A DNA stretch of 64,000 nt from Piper betle. Its lineage: Eukaryota > Streptophyta > Magnoliopsida > Piperales > Piperaceae. Shown here piece by piece: positions 1 to 10,521 of the stretch. Under the pieces are notes generated by a model. That model did not search any database. It was not told the DNA's origin and saw only the letters and a list, made by a program, of their open reading frames with translations. Position 1 is the stretch's first letter, and every line of letters starts with the position of its first letter. The position numbers and the translations under genes are program-made. Location: positions 1 to 64,000 of the forward strand of contig JAURVB010013159.1 of assembly GCA_033002965.1 (NCBI GenBank), read 5' to 3'.

Positions 1-928
1 CCTGTAACACCCCAAATCCGGTCCACGCTCATGAACCGAACCGGCATGTTACAGGCCCCGGTTAGGTCCGCTAACCCGAACCTAACTCATGCGGATCCAA
101 TCTCGGCGTCTTAAGATGAAGATACGATCCATCATGAATGAATAAATGTGCAAAATCCTAACATGGTACTACATGAATGACATGCAAATTCAATTTCACG
201 CCATCACAATCACGAGAAAAATCGATGAAAATTCTAAAGTAAAACTGACAGAGTCTCCCCTAAAAGTGCAATTAGGGTCTACCCTGTCAAAACAATACAT
301 ACCAATATATATACATATATCAACAATTTTAATCACACATAATTTAATATACTGTATATTCATCATAGGACTTGGGCCACACTTCTGCTGCGCTCTCTGA
401 TCACATCTCACCTCTTATCATCATGTCTTAGCATCATCTCATTTCATTTAATCATATCCTATCATGCCTCAAACATTTAATCATAGCATTCACAAAATAA
501 TAACATAATAATACAATATTAAACATTCAGAAATCTAACATGTGTGTGCACAAGACCTCATTGCTCCTCCGTCCAAGCTGGCTCATCCATCTCGTGCTTA
601 TCACCTACATATATATAAGAAAAACGTCAGTAACAAGCGTTACTGGTCCGGAAAATAAAATAACTATAACAAACTGGCTATGAGAGCAAACTCTCATCTG
701 AAAGAAAACATATACTTCCTCAAGAACACTCTGAAGGGCACTACTGAGGAGCCACTAGGCTGCAGACCCGGTAGCATCCCGAACTTACTGCTGCTGGTAC
801 TGTGCTACTCTCAGCACTTCTTTTTCAGTACTTCTCGTGAAACTTTATCCTAAGCCCTCTCCTTACCTCCATATTTCTCCTGGCCTTGAGCACGAAGGCC
901 GAGTACTCTCAGGCAGTCGCCTTTAGTA
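1..928 (-). repeat. Left inverted arm of the 1-4028 repeat
   Basis: This arm matches the reverse complement of 3154-4028 with few mismatches and several small indels. The best-matched part is 540-928. The match stops at CTTTAGTA (921-928), after which the left side continues into palindromes absent from the right side. No gene is visible; the short ORFs are chance frames. Confidence 0.85.
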
Positions 929-1036
929 ATCGGGCCGTTCGATCGTAATCGGACGGCCCGGATTATTTTGTGAATGAGGGGCGCTACTCTGCCTTTGGCG
1001 CAGGGTAGCGCCCCTATATATATATATATATATATA
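929..1036. repeat. Two palindromes and a TA run
   Basis: Two hairpins stand side by side. The first, 929-963, pairs ATCGGGCCGT with ACGGCCCGGAT. The second, 978-1014, has a 15-bp stem (GGGGCGCTACTCTGC with GCAGGGTAGCGCCCC, one G-T wobble) and a 7-base loop. A TA microsatellite follows at about 1015-1036. They lie exactly at the breakpoint of the left inverted arm. Confidence 0.8.
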
Positions 1037-1439
1037 AATGGATGTATGTGTAAAACCCACGATTCGAGTCAGGGTTTTATTTTCAGAACCGGTCGGGTCG
1101 ACCGTTATTTTTTTTCGAGTTGAGTCAGTTTCAGGACACGTGTACTGAGCCGACGCCGGTCGCGTGTATGAGCCATGAGGGTCATGTGTACCCAAGTATA
1201 TGATGATAACGTCATGAACACAGGAGAAAAGAATGAGTTATCAGAATATATGAGAGTATGCAGTTTATTTTTTTTATTACGATATATATAATAGATCGTA
1301 GAATTAGTTTTAGGCTGTTTACCGCGTTAGGACGCGTTCGGGTAGTTTGGGTGGGTTGTTAGTCATAGAGCATATCATTATAATGTTGTGGTGTTGTTTG
1401 ATTTTACGGGATTTTTCCCGATTTTTATGAATTTTTTTG

Positions 1440-2240
1440 GATTTAATACGAGTTAGTTATGATACTTGACTCGAGCCGGAGACGAGTCAAGTATTATTTA
1501 CGAGTTTGCCACCCAACTAATTTTTCACCCCGACTTTTCTCCCCCACGCCCAAACCCTCGCCGCGCCGCCCCTGTTCGCGCGCCACCGCCGCCACGGCCG
1601 GCGCCGCCTGGCCGCCGATCGACGCCGCCCAGCCCGGCCACGGCGTCGCCCTGCCGCCCCGACCAGGTCCGGCCCCCATCGGACCACCGCGACGCGAGGA
1701 AACCACGTCGCGACGCCGCGGCCGCGTTGCGGTCGCGTCGCCGATTCCGCCGCCGGCGAGCATCGCCACCACGATCAGGTGGTCGCCTCAGCACCGTCGA
1801 CCACCCAGTGACGCTTCCTGACCGGAGCGGAGGCCGTTGCCGCCGTGGCCGGCCGGATCTAGCAACCACCACGGCCGGCCTCTGTTTTGCCGTTTTCCGG
1901 CGAGCCGCCGCCTCCATTGGCCACACTGAGGTCATAGATGAGGTGGGCTCGCCGAGCCGGTTCCGAGGGTACCCAACACGACCCCTTTCCGACCAGTAGA
2001 CGCCGCCGGCGATTGTCGTCGGAAAACCACCGGAAGCCGCCGGAAAACCGCCAGTACCTGTCGGAAAACCACCGGAAAATTGGAATTTCTGGAATTCGCT
2101 GGAATTCACCGGATCTTCCGCGGAGCTCACCCAGTTGGACTCGATCGAACATCGGACGCCGAGGAGCGCCGAATTCGAGCTCCGAGATGCGCGACGGAAC
2201 CCTAGCCGTCGCCGATTGCCGACGACGTGAGGTATAATTA
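1440..2240 (+). repeat. GC-rich LTR-like segment
   Basis: From about 1445 this segment carries the core shared with four other loci in the window (GAGTTAGTTAT, two TTGACTCGAG-like palindromic halves, TTACGAG). It then becomes strongly GC-rich with short proline- and arginine-rich frames. At 2228 a GT-rich AT stretch resumes. It resembles the transcribed part of a plant gypsy LTR. I see no conserved protein in any frame, so no gene is called. Confidence 0.5.
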
Positions 2241-3153
2241 CCTCCGATTTGATTATTTAAAATTGATGATAATTGTTAGCATAGCATGCTAGGGTTGATT
2301 AATTATTATGATGAATGTTAAGATTATGAATGAAGTAAACATGTGTATGATGTGATTAATGACTAATTAGGGATGAAATGATAAGTTACATGATGAGATT
2401 AAGTGTGAATGAAGGATCAGTGATGTAATGAAGTAGATCAGGTCAGAGCATGATAAGTGACCACAGCATAAGTTATAGACACGTAATAAAATTAGTATGA
2501 ATAGGATGAGCTAGGATTAATTAATTTTTATGATTTTCTGATTGTTATGTTGATGGATGCTTGCATTGTGATTTTGATGTTATTGAGTTTGATGCATCAT
2601 TTAGTTAGCGGGCGTTAGTATTTAGTTTTGATGTGTAGGTACGGAGTAGGAGCTCGCCGCCTAGGCGCGATGACACGCTTGGAGCTTCTACCAGGTCCGT
2701 TTAGGACTCGTCTTGTTTTACGCTCTTCCATTGTATGTTTATTTTATTATTGCAGGGCGGGTTAAGTGGCGTTTTATCGGATCCCACTTAACTCGGGCCA
2801 TTTAATCGAATATTTCCGGATTAATAACCCCTCGAGGATGAGATCCCTCGAGGATGATTTCGAAAACAAGATCCACCACAAGTTGCCTTCGGGCCTATTA
2901 TATGAATCCCTTCCCAGGCCTATATATATAGTTTTATCGAGTTTTCAGTGAGACGAGAGATGGAGAAACCGACTGCACGTACCATGCAGAGGATGCCGTG
3001 ACAGTCAAAGCGGGCTCTGGATTAGTGCCAGCGGACTGTTCCATTCCCGAGGGATCCTGACAACTCCGCGTTTGAGTTCCTCACACCCGGAGAACGTGGA
3101 GGTTTACGGGTACTGTTTAGTACAGCGCATGTCCGGACTTGTGGTTCAAAGGG
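2241..3153. other. Unique centre of the inverted repeat
   Basis: This stretch is AT-rich to ~2630. It then holds a segment (2640-3130) reading like the 3' part of a gypsy LTR, including GCAGGGCGGGTTAAGTGGCG at 2755-2774. No protein-coding gene, RNA gene or further repeat is supported here. Confidence 0.4.
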
Positions 3154-4028
3154 TACTAAAGGCGACTGTCTGAGAGTACTCAACCTTCGTGCTCAAGGCC
3201 AGGAGAAATATGGAGGTAAGGAGAGGGCTTAGGATAAAGTTTCACGAGAAGTACTGAAAAAGAAGTGCTGAGAGTAGCACAGTACCAGCAGCAGTAAGTT
3301 CGGGATGCTACTGGGTCTGCAGCCCAGTGGCTCCTCAGTAGTGCCCTTTAGAGTGTTCTTGAGGAAGTATATGTTTGCTTTCAGATGAGAGTTTGCTCTC
3401 ATAGCCAGTTTGTTATAGTTATTTTATTTTCCGGACCAGTAACGCCTGTTACTGACGTTTTTCTTATATATATGTAGGTGATAAGCACGAGATGGATGAG
3501 CCAGCTTGGACGGAGGAGCAATGAGGTCTTGTGCACACACATGTTAGATTTTTGAATGTTTAATATTGTATTATTATGTTATTATTTTGTGAATGACATG
3601 ATTAAATGTTTGAGGCATGATGATGATACGAAATGAAATGATCACAGTAGCGCAGCAAAAGTATGATGGGTTAGGACCCAAGTTCCAGAAATCAGATTGT
3701 GTGTTAATGAAATTATTGATATATGCTTATATACCTGTATAGATTATTTTGACAGGGTGGACCCTAATTGCACTTTTAGGGGAGACCCGGTCTGTTTTGA
3801 TTTCAGAATTTTGATCGTAACTGTATTGGTGTGTATTTTGAATTGCTTGTCATTCATGTAGTACCATGTTAGGATTTTGCATATTTATTCATTCATGATG
3901 GATCGTATCTTCATCTTAAGACGCCGAGATCGGATCCACATGAGTTAGGTTCGGGTTAGCCGACCTAACCGGGGCCTGTAACATGCCGGTTTGGTTCACG
4001 AGCGTGAACCGGATTTGGGGTGTTACAG
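3154..4028 (+). repeat. Right inverted arm of the 1-4028 repeat
   Basis: This is the partner of the left arm. On the plus strand it ends in GGATTTGGGGTGTTACA, a typical LTR-like terminus. Sequence just inside it (about 2640-3150) continues without interruption, so this arm looks like the original context and the left arm like the added, inverted copy. That direction is an inference. Confidence 0.8.
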
Positions 4029-4064
4029 TATGTATATATGCATATAAAACATGTTTATATCATG

Positions 4065-4797
4065 GTTGCATAAATCAGAATCAAAATCGGAATCGGGTTT
4101 TGAGGGAGTCAAATTTGGAATCAGAATCAGTCTAAATCGGATAAGAATCGGTTCAGTTGAATCGTTCTAAATAAGTTCAAATCGGTCATATATAATAATT
4201 TGACAACTCATAACATAAATATATAAAAATTAAATATTGATGTCATTTTAATATTATTGTATGTATTATATTTTATGATATATTTTAATATTTATAAGAT
4301 TTTTTTAAATTATTTAGAGTTAGTTATTATTTTTTACTCAAGTCAGAAACGAATCAAGTTTTAATTACGAGAATACCATTAGTGTTATTTCTTTCCTTTG
4401 ACTTTTTTCTCCCGTATCCGCCCTCCTCCCCCATCATCGTCGCCGCCGCTGCCGTGCCCCCCCTCCCCTAGACCCGCCTCGCCCTGCGCCCGCCGCGCCC
4501 CGCCCCCCCACCCCCCCCCCCGCCACCCGACCCGCCCTCGCCTTACGCCCGCCAACCCCACCAGCTTCGCCTTGCGCCTGCCGTGCCCCGCCCTCGCCTG
4601 CCGCGCCTCGCCTTGCGCCCATTGCGCCCCGCCCCCTGCGCTCGAAATCGACCGATTTGGGCCGATTCAGAATCGGCTCGAATCGGCTAGAATCAGCCGA
4701 TTCGATGAAAACCGATTAAATGGGTTCTTTGAATCGGTTTTCTTCCGATCCGAGTGGAATCGACCGATTCCGATTTGGAATCGGCGATTCATGCAAC
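4065..4797 (+). repeat. Dispersed repeat family, copy A
   Basis: The ends form a short inverted repeat: GTTGCATAAATC at the left and GATTCATGCAAC at the right. Inside, an AT-rich half carries the shared core TTAGTTATTATTTTTTACTC and AATTACGAG (about 4320-4375). A C-rich half (4400-4640) follows, then a run of ATCGG-rich words. Related copies lie at about 17380-17830 and, inverted, at 37205-38130. The C-rich open frames are low-complexity and are not genes. No matching target duplication was found at the ends, so the class is unknown. Confidence 0.6.
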
Positions 4798-5022
4798 AGT
4801 GGTTTATATATATAAAAAACCAGAAGTACTATAAACTACTACTGAACTTGACTTCATGCTTTATCCAGGTTTTCTGATTACGCAGTAACTTACGAGTCAA
4901 AATCTGTGCCCTAGACAAATAATAAGCAAGCCAAATGTGACATATTACATAAACCCGAAGTTTGCAGGTTTATATGCCAAAAGTCGCCTGTGCAATCCAC
5001 CAAATGTGCTGGTTCAGTTTTT

Positions 5023-7508
5023 TCAGTGCCTCCCATGGGACCCACCCTTGTTCCGGGCAAAGAAAGAATTCTTTGGTTTGGGAATTTCATGCAAGTCCAT
5101 CACTTGTATGGTGCGTTGTTTTTTAGCTTCAAGAAAACAGCAAAACTAGGCAATCAGTACCATAGATAGGCTTCAAATGGTGTGGTAAATGAAAATTAAT
5201 GTTTCGTAGTTTACCATTTTCTGCCTCTCTGTAATTTTCATGAAGCCGTTTCCTGGCAGATGCTAGCCTTTCCATGTCAATTGTATCTTCCTTTGCTTCA
5301 TTTGTTTTCTGTAAATAATCATTTATCAAGGCGAAATTACCAACTATATATTCATAAGATGCAAGCAAAAAAATGTTCTTGGTCAGAACATTTAAATTAG
5401 ACAAATATTTACCTGTGCAGAAGGAGGTGTTGGTGTGGGTTGCTTTTGCTTTCTCTCTGCCTCTCGACGAGGATCCATAGCTAGCTTGCTCTCTAATTTT
5501 GGATTACTTCGCTCAGCACTTATACTTCCTTCACGATTTCCAATATAATGTCACATAGAATCACCAGTCTTGAACGGTAAACAAAAGGAGGGTAACATCA
5601 TCCACTTACTAGGATAATATGGTGAATGTGATGGATCCTCCACCTTTAAGCATTAAAAAGGCAATAATAAAGCTCACAATAAGTTAAAGGTGCAAAATTA
5701 TAGCTATAAAACAAAATAATAGCCACACACCCGCCTCCCATTTGATTGATGCTTGGCTTGGACTTGCTGAGGAGAGTCTCCTTCAGCTGTCACAATTGCT
5801 CTCATTAAAACCATTAATAAAGTTTTGGTTATAATTATCTGCAAGCTCAGAATTTTAGAAAAATATATTAAGATGCCCCGTGGCTTGAAGCAGAGAAGAA
5901 GCTCCACCTTGAACCACAGCTAGACTAGGCTATGAGTGTACTCGAATGTGTTGATAGCTTCATTATCAGCTCAAGTGAACTAAAATCTAGGAAACTCATC
6001 AGAAGTACCTCTATCTACAGATCCCTTCAAGGCAATTTTATAAGAGTTTCTACTATGTAGAAGGCAAACGACAACATTTTTCTGTTTTCTGAATGACCTA
6101 TTTAAAGTATAAGATGCTGTAGTGAGATCATCACATACAGTAAGAGAAAGAAGTGAATATGGTTGCAATTGATTGATATTGTTTCCTGATCCCTATTACC
6201 ACCCAAAGAATCTATCAAATATGATTCAAAATGGAAGCCATGCACAATTGATTGTAGGGTTCAACTTCAGCTCATTTTGCTCATTCACTTATGCATCCGA
6301 ACCCTCTGCAAAGAAAATAGAATTTGATTTTTAGTTTTCATTTACCAACAAATGCTTCAGCTGCACCTTCATCGGGGCTAGATGATTTCACCCACTCGTC
6401 CACAAGGTCTTTCCATTTCCTGCAATAATGAAATTAAGTGAGAGACAGATAAACCAAATACCCACATCTTGCGTCCTAAATTCTGATCACCCACTTGATT
6501 GACACACTTTCTGAAAAAATAGCTTAGCACTATCCAAGTTATGACAATTGAAAATAGCATTTTACTTCTGCCCTAGATTTCACTAGGTCAGGCGATATTA
6601 TGCAAACATTTCAGCCTAAAGACGGGGTAATAAAATCTGTTAGGGTAGTTGCTTATAGTTGTTGTGGATTGAAGTCTAAAATAGTTTGTTGTAGCCGTCA
6701 ATATATAATCGGCATATGAGAAAATCAGACAAAACAAGACACATGATACTCAACTAATACAAAAGATAGAAGACACAGGTGCTCAATTATACCTAATAAC
6801 CTGCTTCACAAGTCGACGAACTTCACCAGACTGGTGCTTCTTCAATCCGTTCAAATGCCTTGCTATATCAGATTCCTAAAATACAAAATTAAAAAAAATT
6901 ACACAACAATAGTGACAATAAGAAACAAAGATGAAATTTTTTTGCAAAATTTGATGCGCTTCATTTTTTATTTTTTTAGATTTTGCAATCTACCTTCAAA
7001 GCAGTGAATGTTATATTTATACTTCCCAACCTCTCCAAGAGATCTAAGAGCGTTTCCTCGGTCTGCAAAACAAGAAATATTTAGGTGGTTATCTTCAAAC
7101 AATCTATTACCAAAAGTGTAGAAATTGACGAATCACCTGATCAGGATCGTCGATCTTCGCTTTAATGGCCAGGATCTTCCGAAGATCCTTCCCCTCCACC
7201 ACCTCCTCCTCCTCCTCCTCCTCTTCCTCCACCACCTCCAACTTCGGCGACTCCGGGGACGCCGGCGAATCGCAGCCGGCGCCGAATATCCCGTTCACCA
7301 GCTCCACATCCGCCCCTCCCCCGTCCCCGCCGCCCCTCCCGCAGTTCTGGCAGGGGCCGCAGGCGTAGAGCCGCTCCACGATCGAGTCCCGCCTCGACTT
7401 CAGCTCCGGCCCGAACTCCTCCGCGGCGAGGGAGACGGCGGCGCCGATCAGATCCCAGACGTCGACGCCGGCTCGCCGCAGCACTGCCCGTACGCCGTCC
7501 AAGTCCAT
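5023..7508 (-). CDS. MED26: Mediator subunit 26-type protein (TFIIS N-terminal domain)
   Basis: MED26 is a Mediator subunit with a TFIIS-like N-terminal helical bundle that links RNA polymerase II to elongation factors in the nucleus. The ATG at 7506-7508 begins [18 protein letters not shown], the usual plant MED26 start; the frame stays open upstream to 7736, so an extension is possible. Exons I can place: 7137-7508, 6994-7062, 6793-6875, 6346-6419, then about 5731-5792 and 5605-5647, 5413 to ~5545, 5215-5308 and 5023-5126. The second to fourth exons encode the TFIIS N-terminal (LW) domain, ending [14 protein letters not shown]. The last two encode [20 protein letters not shown] and [11 protein letters not shown], ending GRH at stop 5023-5025. 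A GAG/GAA run gives nine glutamates before the domain. Exon structure between 5795 and 6345 is unresolved. Every placed junction has GT-AG and consistent phase. Confidence 0.85.
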
Positions 7509-8970
7509 CGCCGCCGGCGCCAAAAAGGTGCGGGCTTTATCAGCTCCGGCGCAGAAAGGTCCCGAATTGTCAATATCCGGCGAGCCTCCGACCTTCCATG
7601 GCTCAAGATCGAGCTCCGGCGAGATTCCGGAAATGGCAGGGTCCGGTTTCCCGGCGACGGCGTGGGGTAGTGGACTGTCCAAAACCGGGATTGGGAACAG
7701 GAAACGGTTTTCCGTTCCGCCCTTGTTTTCGCTCACTTGTTACCTGAGATGGACAGCGGGTCCCCCGGAAATTCATCGGTCTCATTAATTAAACATTTAA
7801 AAAATAAATAAATAAATACTTTCTTTTTACCTCAGCAGTAAATTGGATCCACTCCTTTCAAAACCCAACTAATTTCGTACACAAAACTATTTGGATATAA
7901 AATATACTAAAATGTACTAAAATTAGATACAAGTTTATATTATTTAGATATATATTATTCGAATCCGATATAGATTTAGAATTTTATTCAAATAGGATTG
8001 GGTCCGAACTCATTCTTAGAATTGATTTGCCTATTTTTCTTTAATACTTATATTCTATAGTTATAAAATATATATTGAGTAAATATATTTATAGGTCAAT
8101 AAAAATATTTATTTGGGGCTAAGATCAATCATAATACAAAAAATACTAAAATACAGATTAAAATGTAACAATAAAAAATAAAAAAATTTAAACTTGTAAG
8201 GGGATAATGTATTTGAATTATTTTTATTTAAATTCGAAACAAATGTTAAAATATTTCGGTGGGTGGTAGTCGAGGAGTTGTAGATAATGGTATGTCACAT
8301 TTGATAGTTTAGATACAAAAATATATTGGTGTATATGTATAATTAATAAAGAGATACGATGAATTCAACGAGAATTATCGAGTGAGTATTACTTAGGAAT
8401 GATGGCTCATGTTTCACGCATTCCGTGTTCTTCGTGTATGAATATGTAGTTAGACGTATTAATTGTAAGATATGTTCTGGCAAGCACATTTAGTTCTTGA
8501 AAAGATGCAAAATGGCTCCAGAGTCAAGAGTAAAGTGAGTTCACTTATGAATCAATTAATTTGAGAAAGGAGCATTAAGTTCTTGGCCTTGGGAAAAGAA
8601 AATATTATTTGTTGTGAGAAGACACCTATTTGGCATCGGATCATTAATTGTGCTGTTTATTTTCAACATCAGTACCGGTTAATTTTTTCGGTTATCCACC
8701 CAATTTTTGGTTATTATATTATATTAAATATAAATGGATTTTACCTTTGGTATTTTCAAATTTATTCCTATTTGTTTGATTGAATTTCGTATTTTTTCTT
8801 TTTGTTTCTACATTTAAGAAAGGCTCTTTGAATTTACTTGGCAAGCAGATATGTCGCTTGGCTTATGGTGTATCCGGAGAGACTCAATAAATTAGAAATG
8901 GATATTCGAAAAAAAGGGTTAATTTTATTAACATTCTTTAATATAGGTATTGTCAACAATTTTGCAGGTA
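7509..8970. other. Intergenic, AT-rich
   Basis: This is the upstream region of the MED26 gene, followed by AT-rich DNA. The GC-rich part to about 7740 may be 5' UTR and promoter. I see no conserved protein; the short frames near 8583 and 8838 show no recognisable motif. Confidence 0.4.
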
Positions 8971-10513
8971 TAGGGGTAGGCATGGACGTCCAAATTTGTC
9001 TGTTTAACCGAAATTCGAAGCATGTCCGACCAAATTTAACCGATCGAATCTGAACGAATTAAAACAAACCAAATATGGATATTTCTTTGTCTGACTGAAC
9101 GACCAACCGAGTATTCGATATTTTATATCAATAATATAATATCTTTAACATTTGTAAGGATAATATTATAGTTTATAAAAATTTTAAAATATAATATACA
9201 ATAAAATTAATTAAGTTTATACATAAAATTTGATATTTAATATCTAAAATAATAAAAAATGACATACATAGAAAAAAGATAAAAGTCACTTTTATATTTA
9301 AGAATTTAGAACTATACATCCATATTAATAATCATATCAAACCACTTACAATTTAATTAGCATGCTCTTAATTTTTAAAGTCAAACAAAAAATAATCAAT
9401 GTATAAAAATTTTAAAATAATCATTGACATCAAAATATACTCCAATATTACATATACTTCAAAGATAAAATATTTTAATAGTTAATTCATCATCCAATGT
9501 AACTCACCTACATGAAAAAATTTCAAAAAAGTTAATTATTCATGTTTTTTGTCTTCTTCATTTTGAAAATAGGATATTTTCCTTCAATATTCTTCCATAA
9601 ATAAATAGTTCCATAACTTCTAATTCCCTCTCTAAAACCTATGTCCAAAGTCAAGGTTTTATGGTCTAAATCGGTCGATTTGACCGTTATTTTTTAGTCG
9701 AATAGAATTATTTTAGGTCAAATAATACATTAGGACGCGTTAATTATTAGTTATAGTGCATGTTATTTGGATGTTGTGGTGTTTATTTTATTTATGGGAT
9801 TTTTCCTGATTTTTTTGATTTTTTGAAAATTTTATTTCGAGTTAGTTATTATTCTTGATTCGAGCCGGTATCGTATCAAGTCTTATTTACGAGTTTGCCA
9901 CCGGTCATCTTTTCCCCCAAACCCTAGCGCCGTCGTCAACGCCATCCCGCCACCAATCGACGTCGCCCTGCCCAGCCGTACCGTCGCCGTGACATCTCAA
10001 CGACCCCCAGCCACCGACGAGCCGCCGTGACGCCGGAGGCAGATGTTGGCGGAGGGCAGGCAAGTAGGCGGCGGAGGCAGGGCGTCTGAGGGCGGGCGGC
10101 CGAGGGCAGCAGAGGCAGGCGCGACAGAGGGGTTACGCTGCATGCAGAGGGCAGCGGAGGCAGGCGGCGGTAGGGGGTTTCGCGGCGCACAGAGGGCGGC
10201 GAAGGCAAGCGGTGGCGGAGGGTTTCGCTGCGCGCATGGCGGCAGAGGCCGGTGGAGGCTCGTAGGGCGGCAAAGGCAATTCGTAGGCGGCTAGGGAGGC
10301 GGTTCGCAGGCGGCGAGAAGGGCGGCGGCGGCAGAGACGAAACAGTACTCACTAGGTTTCCATTTGATTTCGGATTATTCGCGAACACTGTTTGAGCCCG
10401 ACGGACAAGTCAGACAATAATTGGGTCGAAGAAATTTTGTCCGACAAAATTTTGAACAGACGCGGGCAAGGCAATAACTTATCCGATGTTTGTCCGACTG
10501 ATGCCCACCCCTA
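8971..10513. mobile_element. Non-autonomous hAT-like DNA transposon
   Basis: The ends are imperfect inverted repeats: TAGGGGTAGGCAT at 8971 and ATGCCCACCCCTA ending at 10513, the usual look of hAT termini. They are flanked by 8-bp duplications that differ at one base, TGCAGGTA (8963-8970) and TACAGGTA (10514-10521). An 8-bp duplication is the hAT hallmark. No transposase is encoded. The centre (about 9650-10380) is not hAT-like: it carries LTR-type sequence also found at 1068-2250, followed by a GC-rich block. Confidence 0.75.
9650..10380 (+). repeat. LTR-like segment inside the hAT element
   Basis: The order of words matches 1068-2250: GGTCGATTTGACCGTTATTTTTT-like start, TTAGGACGCGTT, ATGTTGTGGTGTT, GGGATTTTTCC, GAGTTAGTTATTATTCTTGA, TTATTTACGAGTTTGCCACC, CCCTAGCGCCG, then a GC-rich block. 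Open frames in the GC-rich block on both strands are low-complexity and are not genes. It is either a nested insertion or captured DNA. Confidence 0.6.
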
Positions 10514-10521
10514 TACAGGTA

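Larger units (their letters stand above)
1..4028 (+). mobile_element. LTR-derived repeat with long inverted arms
   Basis: The block starts with TGTAACACCCCAAATCCGG (from base 3) and ends with the reverse complement of the same sequence, so it reads TG...CA. The first ~928 bases are repeated as a reverse complement at 3154-4028. The plus strand between the arms reads like the LTR of a Tekay/Del-type gypsy element: a short AT-rich part, a boundary with CGAGTTAGTTAT and TTACGAGTTTGCCACC near 1450-1510, a very GC-rich stretch to ~2230, then AT-rich DNA. No gag or pol coding region is present; the open frames in the GC-rich part are low-complexity and unconvincing. The first bases are at the window edge, so a target duplication cannot be tested on the left. 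Possible origins are an LTR whose 3' end was duplicated in inverse orientation, or two LTRs head to head. The class is an inference. Confidence 0.6.

Noticed and set aside
1459..2237. Several overlapping open frames of 60-200 codons on both strands
   Set aside because: All lie in a GC-rich LTR-like block, are Pro/Arg/Ala-rich and overlap on both strands; no conserved motif.
1..4028. Mutator-like DNA transposon with long terminal inverted repeats
   Set aside because: The arms are long enough, but the ends and inner text read like an LTR, no transposase is present and no 9-bp duplication can be shown with the left edge cut by the window.
4398..4877. 159-codon proline-rich frame
   Set aside because: It is the C-rich half of the dispersed repeat; the related copies at 17.6 and 37.5 kb show the same artefact.
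9936..10388. 150-codon minus-strand frame
   Set aside because: Low-complexity frame in the GC-rich LTR-derived part of the hAT-like element; no motif.
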